Source of the DNA: Alphaproteobacteria bacterium
GTDB lineage: Bacteria > Pseudomonadota > Alphaproteobacteria > UBA828
DNA: 64,000 bases
Direction: 5' to 3'
Assembly: GCA_011523425.1 (NCBI GenBank)
Contig: WTGU01000073.1
Span: forward strand, 1-64,000
Positions 56,984-64,000 of the stretch are shown piece by piece; within the stretch, counting starts at the first letter, position 1, and every line of letters starts with the position of its first letter. The notes below the pieces were generated by a model. That model saw nothing but the letters and a program-made list of their open reading frames with translations, did no database searches and had not been told where the DNA came from. Position numbers and translations under genes: made by a program.

Positions 56984-57379
56984 CTAGGGACGCGGCTTCT
57001 CCTCGATTGGGCCGCCGGCCTCCTTCCAGGCGCCGAAACCGCCGGCGATATGGGCGACGGGGCCGAGGCCCATGTTCTGCGCCGCCTGCGTTGCCAGCGC
57101 CGAGCGTAATCCCCCGGCGCAGAAGAACACGAACTTCCTGCCGCTGGCGAAGAAGGGCTTGTGATAGGGGCTCTCGGGGTCGATCCAGAACTCGATCATG
57201 CCGCGCGGCACGTGGCGCGCGCCGGGGACGGCGCCTTCGCGCCAGAGCTCCCGGATGTCGCGGATGTCGACGAGCTCGACGCTCTCGTCGCCGATCAGCG
57301 CGATGGCGTCCTCGGCCGTGATGGTCTCGATCTCGGCCTCGGCCTCGGCCACGAGCTGCTTGATTCCCTTCGTGATCAT
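56984..57379 (-). CDS. rhodanese-like domain protein
   Basis: A 131-residue single rhodanese domain. The active-site loop is 'FCAGGLRSA' with Cys87 as the sulfur-accepting residue. 'SVELVDIRDIRELWREGAVP' and 'GARHVPRGMIEF' are the usual surrounding motifs. It has no signal peptide, so it is cytosolic and would move persulfide sulfur between carriers. A role alongside the apr/sat sulfur genes is possible but they are 14 kb apart. Confidence 0.88.
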   Translation of the reverse strand: MITKGIKQLVAEAEAEIETITAEDAIALIGDESVELVDIRDIRELWREGAVPGARHVPRGMIEFWIDPESPYHKPFFASGRKFVFFCAGGLRSALATQAAQNMGLGPVAHIAGGFGAWKEAGGPIEEKPRP

Positions 57380-57473
57380 CGGCGCTCCCCGTGTGTGGCG
57401 GTCAGGCGGCCGGATGATGGCCGATGCAGGCCCCCGGCGCCAGCGCCGCAGGGTGAGGCGGCCGGCTCCTCGC

Positions 57474-58166
57474 TCAGGCCGGGAACGGGTAGCGCCGGGT
57501 GAGCATGAACGGCGCGTCGCGCTCCGCCTGCTCGAACAGCGCGATGCCGGCGACCGCGAGCGGCGAGGCGCAAAGGGGCGCGGTGAGCCGTGCCAGCGCT
57601 CGTCGAAGCGCGCGCCGCTCGGGCTGGTCGAGCTCGCACGTGAGCGTCATGTGGAAGCGGAACTCGTCCAGCACGAAGGGATAGCCCCACCGCCGGAGCA
57701 ATTCCTCCTGGCGCGGCGTGTGCGTCACCGCCTGCCGGCGAATGTACTCGGCCGGAGCGGGCGGCGCGCGAAAGCGCTCGAAGGCGTGGATGATGTCGTC
57801 CTCCAGCGCCTGCATGGCCTGGCTCTCGTCGGAGAGCATCAGGGCGAGGAAGTCGTCGAGCACCGCAAGCGTCAGCGGCGGCGCGCGAAAGGGCCTGCGC
57901 GTGGCGGCGAAGGCGGCGAGCGCCTCGTCGAGCATCGTGCGCGCGCACGACTGAGCGAGCCGGAACGGCGGCGCCAGGGTCGCGTGAAAGCCGTAGCCGC
58001 GCGGCGTCTCGGTGATGCGCTCCAGCCGCTCGTCGCCGAAGCCCTCGACTGCCGGCCGCGTCAGCCGCGCGCCCGATTCGGCATCGCGCCCGAGCCAGGC
58101 GGCGCCGAAGCGCGCGAGCGGCGTGCCCGGGTCGGGCGCGAAGTAGATGGCATGGCGGGCGCTCAT
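57474..58166 (-). CDS. DUF1045 family protein, 2H phosphoesterase-like
   Basis: A 230-residue protein of the DUF1045 family. Two His-x-Thr motifs, His61-x-Thr63 ('GFHATLAPPF') and His172-x-Thr174 ('FHMTLTC'), mark the 2H phosphoesterase fold. Some members lie in phosphonate gene sets; none is visible here. The ATG at 58166 begins with 'SARHAIYFAPDPGTPL', the family N terminus. It diverges from the SauS-like gene across a 332-bp gap. Confidence 0.8.
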   Translation of the reverse strand: MSARHAIYFAPDPGTPLARFGAAWLGRDAESGARLTRPAVEGFGDERLERITETPRGYGFHATLAPPFRLAQSCARTMLDEALAAFAATRRPFRAPPLTLAVLDDFLALMLSDESQAMQALEDDIIHAFERFRAPPAPAEYIRRQAVTHTPRQEELLRRWGYPFVLDEFRFHMTLTCELDQPERRALRRALARLTAPLCASPLAVAGIALFEQAERDAPFMLTRRYPFPA

Positions 58167-58498
58167 TGCTGCGGGAGGGGCCGGCGTCCGTTCGGTGCGT
58201 TCAGGTGAACAGTGTCCGGGGCCGCCGCGAGGCCAGGTCGAGGCGGCTGACGGCGCCCGCGACGATACCGGGCGCCCTCGTGGAGCGCACGGTCGATTCG
58301 AAGCGGCAAGGCGAGAAGGAGATGCGGGGCGGCAGCGCTTGCGCCCGATCCATCGTGTCCCGGCCTTTCCCCTGCTGCACGCGTCCCGCGCGCTGCGTAA
58401 GATGCTTGATTCGAGGCCGGAGCCTGCACCAAGCTCCGCCACCGGCGCGACGGCCGCATCAGGCATGCCGCCGCGCAGCCCGAGGAGCGACACGGACG
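58167..58498. promoter_or_regulatory. divergent promoter region DUF1045 / SauS-like operon
   Basis: A 332-bp gap between divergent genes, so both promoters should be inside. I see no convincing operator palindrome. The less GC-rich 'gtaagatgcttgattcg' (58397-58413) is the best candidate for promoter elements of the plus-strand operon. Confidence 0.35.
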
Positions 58499-59926
58499 AT
58501 GAGCCAGCCTGCCGAGGCCGAAATCTTCGAGCGCGACCCGGTTGCGATCGTCGCCGCGCTGGTCCGTCGCGCCCGCACGGCCATGGCGGCCTTCGCCCAT
58601 TCCGATCAGGCGCGGGTGGACGAGGCGGTGACCGCGATCGCCTGGTCGCTCTACAAGCCCGAACACGCCGAGGCGCTCGCCATGATGGCGGTGGACGACA
58701 CCGGCCTCGGCAACGCGGCCGACAAGGTCGTCAAGAACCGGCGCAAGACCTTCGGCACCCTGCGCGACCTGATGCGGGTGAAGAGCGTCGGCATTATCGA
58801 GGAGCTGCCGGCGCTCGGGCTGGTGAAGTACGCGAAGCCGGTCGGCGTGGTCGGCGCGGTGACGCCGTCGACCAACCCCGCGGCGACGCCCGTGAACAAG
58901 ACGATGATGGCGCTCAAGGGGCGCAACGCGATCGTCGTCGCGCCCTCTCCCGCCGGCCTCGCGACCACCGCCCGGGCGGTGGCGCTGATGCGGGCGGAGC
59001 TGGAAAAGATCGGCGCGCCTGCGGACCTGGTGCAGGTGCTGCCTGCGCCCGTGGACAAGGCGATCACTCAGGCGCTGATGGCGGCCTGCGACCTGGTGGT
59101 CGTCACCGGCTCGCAGAGCAACGTGCGCGCCGCCTACCGCAGCGGCACGCCCGCGATCGGGGTGGGTGCCGGCAACGTCCCGGTCATCGTCGATTCCAGC
59201 GCGAAGCTCGACGAGGCGGCGGCGAAGATTGCCGCCTCCAAGTGCTTCGACAACGCGACCTCGTGTTCCTCTGAGAACGCGCTGATCGTTCTCGACGACG
59301 TGTACGACGATGCGCTTGCCGCGCTGCAGCGCGCCGGCGGCTACCTGGCGGACGCGGCGGAGAAGGAGGCGATCCGGCGTACCCTCTGGGTCGACGGAAG
59401 GCTCAACCGGCGGGTCATCGCGAAGGATTTTGGGGTCTTCGCGGTCGAGTGCGGTCTCGAAGGCCCGGCGCCCGGCGCCCGCTTCGTCATGGTCAAGGAG
59501 ACCGGGATCGGCCCCGAGCATCCGTTCTCCGACGAGAAGCTCGCCCTGGTGCTCGCCGTCTATCGCGCGCAGAGCTTCGACGATGCCGTGGGCAAGGTGC
59601 GTGCGATCATGGACGTCAAGGGCCGGGGCCACTCCGTCGGCATTCACACCGAGGAGATGGCGCATGCCCGCCGTCTCGCCGAGGAGCTCGATACCGCGCG
59701 GGTCCTCGTGAACATGGCGCATACGTTCGGGAACGGAGGCGGCTTCGACAGCGGCCTCAACTTCACCCTCTCCATGGGGTGCGGGACCTGGCAGGGCAAC
59801 AGCATCAGCGAGAACCTCAACTACCGGCACTTCCTCAACATCACCCATCTCGCCGTCCCGATTCCCGAAGACAAGCCCAGCGAAGAGGCGCTGTTCGGCG
59901 ACTACTGGGACAAGTACGGGACGTAG
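58499..59926 (+). CDS. acylating aldehyde dehydrogenase, probable sulfoacetaldehyde dehydrogenase (SauS-like)
   Basis: A 475-residue CoA-acylating aldehyde dehydrogenase of the EutE/AdhE N-domain/SauS branch. Catalytic Cys256 lies in 'NATSCSSENALIV', the equivalent of 'DNGxICASEQ' in AdhE. 'VGAVTPSTNPAATPVNKTM' and 'KPVGVVGAV' form the CoA/NAD pocket entry. Known SauS proteins convert sulfoacetyl-CoA and NAD(P)H to sulfoacetaldehyde reversibly. Other possibilities are acetaldehyde, succinic semialdehyde or 3-sulfolactaldehyde-type substrates. The following two genes encode an acid-CoA ligase and pta lies nearby, which fits the sulfoacetate route best. Start ATG 58499; the open frame upstream is not family sequence. 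Confidence 0.75.
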   Translation: MSQPAEAEIFERDPVAIVAALVRRARTAMAAFAHSDQARVDEAVTAIAWSLYKPEHAEALAMMAVDDTGLGNAADKVVKNRRKTFGTLRDLMRVKSVGIIEELPALGLVKYAKPVGVVGAVTPSTNPAATPVNKTMMALKGRNAIVVAPSPAGLATTARAVALMRAELEKIGAPADLVQVLPAPVDKAITQALMAACDLVVVTGSQSNVRAAYRSGTPAIGVGAGNVPVIVDSSAKLDEAAAKIAASKCFDNATSCSSENALIVLDDVYDDALAALQRAGGYLADAAEKEAIRRTLWVDGRLNRRVIAKDFGVFAVECGLEGPAPGARFVMVKETGIGPEHPFSDEKLALVLAVYRAQSFDDAVGKVRAIMDVKGRGHSVGIHTEEMAHARRLAEELDTARVLVNMAHTFGNGGGFDSGLNFTLSMGCGTWQGNSISENLNYRHFLNITHLAVPIPEDKPSEEALFGDYWDKYGT

Positions 59927-59965
59927 GCGACGCAGCACCCGTCGCGCGACAGGGAACCGGACATC

Positions 59966-61111
59966 GTGGACTTCGAGGAGCATGCGGCGAAGCCGCTGCT
60001 GCGGGCGGCAGGCATCGCGATCCCGCGCGGCAGGCTCGCGCGGAGCGCCGCCGAGGCCGAGGCCGTCGCGGCGGAACTCGCGGCGCCGGTGGTGGTCAAG
60101 GCCCAGGTTCCGCAAGGCAAGCGCGGCAAGGCCGGTGGCATCCGTGTCGCGGGCGATCCCGCGGCCGCGCGCGCGGCGGCCGGCGCGATCCTCGGCATGG
60201 AGATCGCGGGGCATCGCGTCGCCTCGGTGCTGGTCGAGGAGCGCGCGCCGGTCGCCGCCGAGTACTACGCGGCGATCCTGGGCGACGCGGCGTCACGAGC
60301 GCCGCTGGTGATCTTCTCCTCCGAGGGCGGCATGGACGTGGAGGAGATCGCGGCGTCGATGCCGGAGCGGCTGCGGCAGGCGAGCGTGGACATCCTGCGC
60401 GGACTGGACCTCGAGACCGCAGGCGCGATGCTGAAGGGCCTCGGCCTCGGCGCCGACGAAGGGCCGGTCGCCGAGACCCTCGTGGCGCTCTATCGCGCCT
60501 ACCGCGACAACGACGCCGAGCTTCTCGAGGTCAATCCCCTCGCCCGGCTCGATAACGGGCGCCTGGTCGCGCTCGATTGCAAGTTCACCCTCGACGATTC
60601 CGGGATCCGGCGCCGGGAGGAGCTCGCGCGCCGAGGATGCCCCGAACCGCTCACGGCGCTGGAGGCGCGCGCACAGGCGCTGGGGCTGAGATACATCGAG
60701 CTCGACGGGGACATCGGCGTGCTCGCCAACGGCGCCGGGCTCACCATGACCACCATGGACGTGATCGCGCACCACGGGGGGCGGGCGGCGAACTTCCTGG
60801 AAATCGGCGGCGACGCCTACACCAAGGGAGCGCCGGCGCTGGAGATCGTGCTCGCCAATCCCAGGGTGCGGTGCCTCGTGGTGAATTTCTGCGGCGCCTT
60901 CGCGCGAACCGACGTGATGACCGCGGGCGTGCTCGATGCCTGGGAGGCGCTTGTGCCCGCCATGCCGGTCTTCTTCAGCGTGCGCGGCACGGGCTCGGCG
61001 CAAGCGCGGGAGATGCTCCGCGAACGGCTCGGCGTGACACCCTACGGGACGATGGACGAGGCGATCGTCGCCGCTGTCGCCGCGGCCCGCGATGCGGGCG
61101 GACGCCTATGA
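59966..61111 (+). CDS. SucC-like acid-CoA ligase beta subunit, non-succinate type
   Basis: A 381-residue ATP-grasp protein, second SucC homologue in the window. The nucleotide site is kept ('VVVKAQVPQGKRGKAGGIRV', 'LLEVNPLARLDNGRLVALDC'). The succinate loop is changed: the normal '[14 protein letters not shown]' reads 'CGAFARTDVMTAGV', and 'LEGTNV' reads 'VRGTGS'. This points to a different organic acid. The start is GTG at 59966, 39 bp after the aldehyde dehydrogenase, and the stop overlaps the alpha subunit start (ATGA). Sulfoacetate is the likeliest acid from the neighbours; malate or a hydroxy acid is possible. Confidence 0.8.
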   Translation: MDFEEHAAKPLLRAAGIAIPRGRLARSAAEAEAVAAELAAPVVVKAQVPQGKRGKAGGIRVAGDPAAARAAAGAILGMEIAGHRVASVLVEERAPVAAEYYAAILGDAASRAPLVIFSSEGGMDVEEIAASMPERLRQASVDILRGLDLETAGAMLKGLGLGADEGPVAETLVALYRAYRDNDAELLEVNPLARLDNGRLVALDCKFTLDDSGIRRREELARRGCPEPLTALEARAQALGLRYIELDGDIGVLANGAGLTMTTMDVIAHHGGRAANFLEIGGDAYTKGAPALEIVLANPRVRCLVVNFCGAFARTDVMTAGVLDAWEALVPAMPVFFSVRGTGSAQAREMLRERLGVTPYGTMDEAIVAAVAAARDAGGRL

Positions 61112-61977
61112 TCGTGCGCGGCGGAGACCGGGTGCTCGTCCAGGGGATCACCGGGCGGCAGGGCACCTACTGGACCGAGCGCATGCAGGCCTACGGAACC
61201 CGCGTCGTGGCGGGGGTGAACCCGAAGAAGGCCGGCACCCGGCATTGCGGCGTGCCGGTCTTCGCCACCGCAGGCGAGGCGATGCGCGAGGCGGGCTTCG
61301 ACCTCTCCGTCCTGTTCATTCCGCCGCTTGGGGCGAAGGCGGCGGCGCAGGACGCGATCGAGGCAGGCTGCGCGCGTCTCGTCGTGCTCACCGAGCACAT
61401 TCCGGTACAGGACGTGATGGAGATGCTGGCGATGGCACGCGCCAACGGCGCCGCCGTCGTCGGCCCGAACACCGCGGGCCTGGTGACGCCGGGCGCGTGC
61501 TTCGTCGGTTTCATGCCGGCGTTCGAGGCCGACGTCTTCCGGCCCGGCCGGGTGGGGGTGATCTCCCGCAGCGGAAGTCTCGGCACCTTGGTCTGCCTCA
61601 ACCTGGTGCAGGCCGGCTTCGGGCAGTCGGCCTTCATCGGCATCGGCGGCGACCCGATCGTCGGAACGACCACGCGCGACGCGCTGGAGGCGCTGGATGC
61701 CGACGCGCGCACCGATGCGGTCGTGGTGGTCGGCGAGATCGGCGGGACGATGGAGGAGGACGCGGCCGCCTACACGCTAGAGATGACCAAGCCCGTGGTG
61801 GCCTTCATCGCGGGCAGCGCCTCGCCGCCCGGCAAGAAGATGGGCCACGCCGGCGCGATCGTGATGGGCGACAGGGGCACCTATGCGTCGAAGCGCACGG
61901 CGCTCGAGGCGGCGGGCGTCGAGGTGCTGGACACGCCTTCCGAGGTCGGGCGCGCGCTTCAGGCGAGGCTCGGCTGA
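61108..61977 (+). CDS. SucD-like acid-CoA ligase alpha subunit, non-succinate type
   Basis: A 289-residue SucD homologue. The CoA loop '[20 protein letters not shown]' and phosphohistidine '[12 protein letters not shown]' are intact, so the enzyme should be active and form ADP. The acid-binding part differs strongly from the sucD gene at 26736: '[16 protein letters not shown]' reads '[16 protein letters not shown]' and '[11 protein letters not shown]' reads '[11 protein letters not shown]'. Together with the preceding subunit it forms a two-subunit ligase for an acid other than succinate. Translation is coupled to the beta subunit by the ATGA overlap. Confidence 0.8.
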   Translation: MIVRGGDRVLVQGITGRQGTYWTERMQAYGTRVVAGVNPKKAGTRHCGVPVFATAGEAMREAGFDLSVLFIPPLGAKAAAQDAIEAGCARLVVLTEHIPVQDVMEMLAMARANGAAVVGPNTAGLVTPGACFVGFMPAFEADVFRPGRVGVISRSGSLGTLVCLNLVQAGFGQSAFIGIGGDPIVGTTTRDALEALDADARTDAVVVVGEIGGTMEEDAAAYTLEMTKPVVAFIAGSASPPGKKMGHAGAIVMGDRGTYASKRTALEAAGVEVLDTPSEVGRALQARLG

Positions 61978-62035
61978 CGAGCCCGGCCCCGTCGGTTACG
62001 CTTCGCTCTCCCAACCGGCGGAAGGCGAGAAGCTC

Positions 62036-63178
62036 ATGACCGATGCGAACCAGCCCGAGGTGCATCGCGGCCTGAAGGACCTCTGCTTCGACCGCTCGCC
62101 GACCACGCTGATCGACGGGCGGGCCGGCGAGCTCCGCTATCGCGGCTACTCCATCCACGATCTCGCCGCGCACTCCTCCTTCGAGGAGACCGCCTACCTG
62201 CTGCTGCATGGAGAGCTTCCGACGCGGTCCGAGCTGGACGCCTTTGACGGTGCGATGAAGGAGGCGCGCACGCTGCCCGGCGCGGTCCTGGACGTGATCG
62301 GCGCGGTGAAGGAGTCGCACCCCATGGACGTGCTGCGCACCGCGGTCTCCGCGCTCGCGGCGTTCGATCCAGAGACCGGCGACAACTCGCTGGAGGCGAC
62401 GCGCCGCAAGGGCATCCGACTCACCTCGCAGGTGCCGATGATCGTCACCGCGCACCATCACATTCGCCAGGGCCGGGAGCCGGTGCCGGCGAGCGCCGCG
62501 CTCGGCCATGCCGCGAACTTCCTCCACATGCTCAAGGGCGAGGCGCCGAGCGAGGATGCCAGCGGGCTGATGGACACCGACATGGTGCTGCACGCCGAGC
62601 ACGGCTCCAACGCATCCTCGTTCACCGCGCGGGTCGTCGTCAGCACCGACGCGAATCTGCACGCCGGCATCACCGCGGCGGTGGCCGCGCTCTCCGGGCC
62701 TGCGCACGGCGGCGCGGCGGAGAACGTGATGCGCATGGCCAAGGAGATCGGCGACCCGGTGAAGGCGGCGGCCTACGTCAAGGCGAAGCGGAAGGCGCGC
62801 GAGCCGATCATGGGCTTCGGCCACCGCGTCTATCGGGCCGAGGACCCCCGCGCCAGGCACATGCGCGAAGGGGTCAGGCGGCTTTCCGAAGAGATGGGAG
62901 AGCCCCACTGGCACGCGATCCTCGAGGCGCTGGTCGACGCGATGCGCCCCTATGCGCGCCACGGCGTCAACGTGAACGTCGATTTCTATGCGGGCGTCGT
63001 CTACTACCTGCACGGGATCCCGGAGGATCTGTTCGTGCCGATCTTCGCCATCGGCCGCATTCCGGGGTGGACGGTGCAGGCGATGGAGCAGCTCGAGAAC
63101 AACATCCTGATCCGCCCGCGCCTGCTCTACACCGGGCCCGAGGCCCGCGACTACGTTCCCATCGAGGAGCGGGGCTAG
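62036..63178 (+). CDS. citrate synthase / 2-methylcitrate synthase family protein
   Basis: A 380-residue citrate synthase of the shorter type without the N-terminal NADH-binding extension of E. coli GltA. Catalytic residues: His in 'VLHAEHGSNASSFTAR', His in 'GPAHGGAAENVM' and the 'GFGHRVYRAEDPRA' region with the substrate Arg. Full length distinguishes it from the short citryl-CoA lyase. It follows the SucD-like gene by 58 bp on the same strand. It could be the main TCA citrate synthase or a 2-methylcitrate synthase; the neighbours suggest use of acetyl-CoA made through Pta. ATG 62036 gives the family N terminus. Confidence 0.88.
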   Translation: MTDANQPEVHRGLKDLCFDRSPTTLIDGRAGELRYRGYSIHDLAAHSSFEETAYLLLHGELPTRSELDAFDGAMKEARTLPGAVLDVIGAVKESHPMDVLRTAVSALAAFDPETGDNSLEATRRKGIRLTSQVPMIVTAHHHIRQGREPVPASAALGHAANFLHMLKGEAPSEDASGLMDTDMVLHAEHGSNASSFTARVVVSTDANLHAGITAAVAALSGPAHGGAAENVMRMAKEIGDPVKAAAYVKAKRKAREPIMGFGHRVYRAEDPRARHMREGVRRLSEEMGEPHWHAILEALVDAMRPYARHGVNVNVDFYAGVVYYLHGIPEDLFVPIFAIGRIPGWTVQAMEQLENNILIRPRLLYTGPEARDYVPIEERG

Positions 63179-63477
63179 CCCGCATTTCTCACCATGGTCA
63201 CGGTCTGCGTCGCGTCCAGGCGTTCGATCCGCCAGGAGCGGGCCGAAATGCGTATCAGGGAATACGGTTGAGGCCCGCGACGCCGCGGGCGGGCGCCTGG
63301 GCGCGACCCGAAGGGCGGCGCTCTCCGGCCGACAGTGTGCGTCGAAGCGCTTGCCCGATGTCCCGCGTCGCGCCGAAGGCGCGCGTACCCGCGCGACGCG
63401 CTGCGCGCCTCTCCTACCCTGTCGGCCGGACAGCGCCGCGCAGACGATGACCCTGGTGAGAAGTGCGGGCTAAACCC
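63179..63477. other. intergenic region between convergent citrate synthase and pta
   Basis: No gene-like frame. It contains the second copy of the 52-bp repeat at 63421-63472 and several GC-rich inverted segments such as 'gcgcgacgcgctgcgcgcc' near 63391-63409 that may terminate transcription. Confidence 0.45.
63421..63472 (+). repeat. 52-bp dispersed repeat, copy 2
   Basis: Matches 53773-53824 at 47 of 52 positions, same orientation. This copy stops five bases before the pta stop codon. Confidence 0.7.
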
Positions 63478-64000
63478 TCAGGCCATCGCCGCAGTGATCG
63501 CCGCGGCGGCCACGATGTCGTCCACCGTCGCCCCGCGCGAGAGGTCGCACACCGGCCGCGCGAAGCCCTGCAGGAAGGGGCCGATCGCGCGCATCCCGCC
63601 CAGGTGCTCGCAGAGCTTGTAGCCGATATTGCCGGAGTCGAGATCCGGGAAGACGAGGACGTTGGCCCTGCCCGCCACGTCGCTCAAGCCGGCGGCCTTG
63701 AGCGCGGCGACGCGCGGCACGAGCGCCGCGTCCGCCTGGAGCTCGCCCGCGATCGCGATGTCCGGCGCCCGCGCGCGCACGATCTCCACGGCGCGGCGGA
63801 CCTTCTCGACCCTCTCGTGCCTGGCGCTGCCATGGGTGGAGAACGAGAGCATCGCCACCCGTGCGGGCCTACCGAGCAAGCGCCGGGCGTTCCCGGCAGA
63901 GGCGATGGCGATGTCCGCGAGCGCATCCGCGTCCGGCTCGACGTTGACCGCGCAGTCGGCGAAGACGAGGGGCTCGCCGCCTGCGCGCGGCACCATGATG
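63478..64000 (-). CDS. pta: phosphate acetyltransferase, C-terminal part (cut by window edge)
   Basis: Only the last ~174 residues are in the window; the frame is open to the edge at 64000. '[20 protein letters not shown]' is the strongly conserved Pta segment (acetyl phosphate/CoA site). '[20 protein letters not shown]' and '[20 protein letters not shown]' are the C-terminal signature. Pta converts acetyl phosphate and CoA to acetyl-CoA. In bacteria degrading taurine or sulfoacetaldehyde, pta is usually next to xsc; if so here, xsc would lie just beyond the right edge. Confidence 0.93.
   Translation of the reverse strand, partial: IMVPRAGGEPLVFADCAVNVEPDADALADIAIASAGNARRLLGRPARVAMLSFSTHGSARHERVEKVRRAVEIVRARAPDIAIAGELQADAALVPRVAALKAAGLSDVAGRANVLVFPDLDSGNIGYKLCEHLGGMRAIGPFLQGFARPVCDLSRGATVDDIVAAAAITAAMA

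Noticed and set aside
62036-63178. Citryl-CoA lyase together with the SucCD-like pair as a citryl-CoA synthetase (reverse TCA cleavage)
   Set aside because: The protein is a full-length citrate synthase, the acylating aldehyde dehydrogenase in the same operon does not fit, and both TCA operons look oxidative. Not fully excluded.

Overview
The window is a dense stretch of very GC-rich chromosome from an alphaproteobacterium. Three things support this. The order hemE / AT-rich gap with DnaA-like boxes / PpsR-type kinase / maf / aroE / coaE / dnaQ is the classical surrounding of the alphaproteobacterial replication origin. The dCTP deaminase is of the long (365 aa) type. The TCA genes are grouped as sdhCDAB-mdh and sucCDAB-lpd. 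Start and stop overlaps of the ATGA, GTGA and TGATG type are frequent, and I saw no rRNA, tRNA, CRISPR array, transposase or prophage gene.

Layout. 0.2-3.9 kb (minus): hemE-hemH-hemJ and dcd. 3.9-4.3 kb: probable chromosomal origin, with genes pointing away from it on both sides. 4.3-8.0 kb (plus): ppsR-maf-aroE-coaE-dnaQ. 8.1-12.3 kb: a DUF1028 protein, an SDR, a luciferase-like flavoprotein and a cytochrome P450. 12.5-17.3 kb (plus): a cluster of a STAS protein, four small or anchored membrane proteins, a ferric-reductase-like/Rieske membrane protein and a Rieske/glutamate-synthase-like FMN protein; this is the least explained module. 17.4-20.6 kb (minus): a tandem pair of homocysteine S-methyltransferase paralogues with a fatty acid desaturase, facing an XRE regulator. 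21.6-25.4 kb (minus): a DadA-like oxidase and a tungstate ABC transporter (tupBCA). 25.6-33.2 kb (plus): sucCDAB-lpd. 33.3-38.5 kb: a hydantoinase B-like protein carrying a zinc-ribbon tail, a class III aminotransferase and a MauG-like dihaem protein.

38.6-43.2 kb (plus): aprM-aprB-aprA and sat, the set for oxidising sulfite to sulfate via APS. 43.3-44.2 kb: a polysaccharide deacetylase-family protein. 44.2-48.6 kb (minus): sdhCDAB-mdh. 48.9-58.2 kb: mixed genes, including an AlkB-like oxygenase, an outer-membrane barrel protein, a gene-poor stretch with an acyl-carrier-protein remnant, an NCS2 permease with an extra cytosolic domain, a PfkB kinase, an LLM flavoprotein, an EamA transporter, a rhodanese and a DUF1045 protein. 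58.5-63.2 kb (plus): an acylating aldehyde dehydrogenase resembling SauS, a second SucCD-like acid-CoA ligase pair with altered substrate loops, and a citrate synthase. The window closes inside pta (minus).

How it may fit together (inference). The SauS-like enzyme, the SucCD-like ligase and pta suggest metabolism of a C2 sulfonate (sulfoacetate or sulfoacetaldehyde). Xsc, not in the window, would release sulfite and acetyl phosphate. Pta and citrate synthase would pass the carbon to the TCA cycle, and AprBA/Sat would oxidise the sulfite with ATP gain. The other candidate for new biology is the Rieske / ferric-reductase-like / GltS-like membrane redox cluster at 12.5-17.3 kb.
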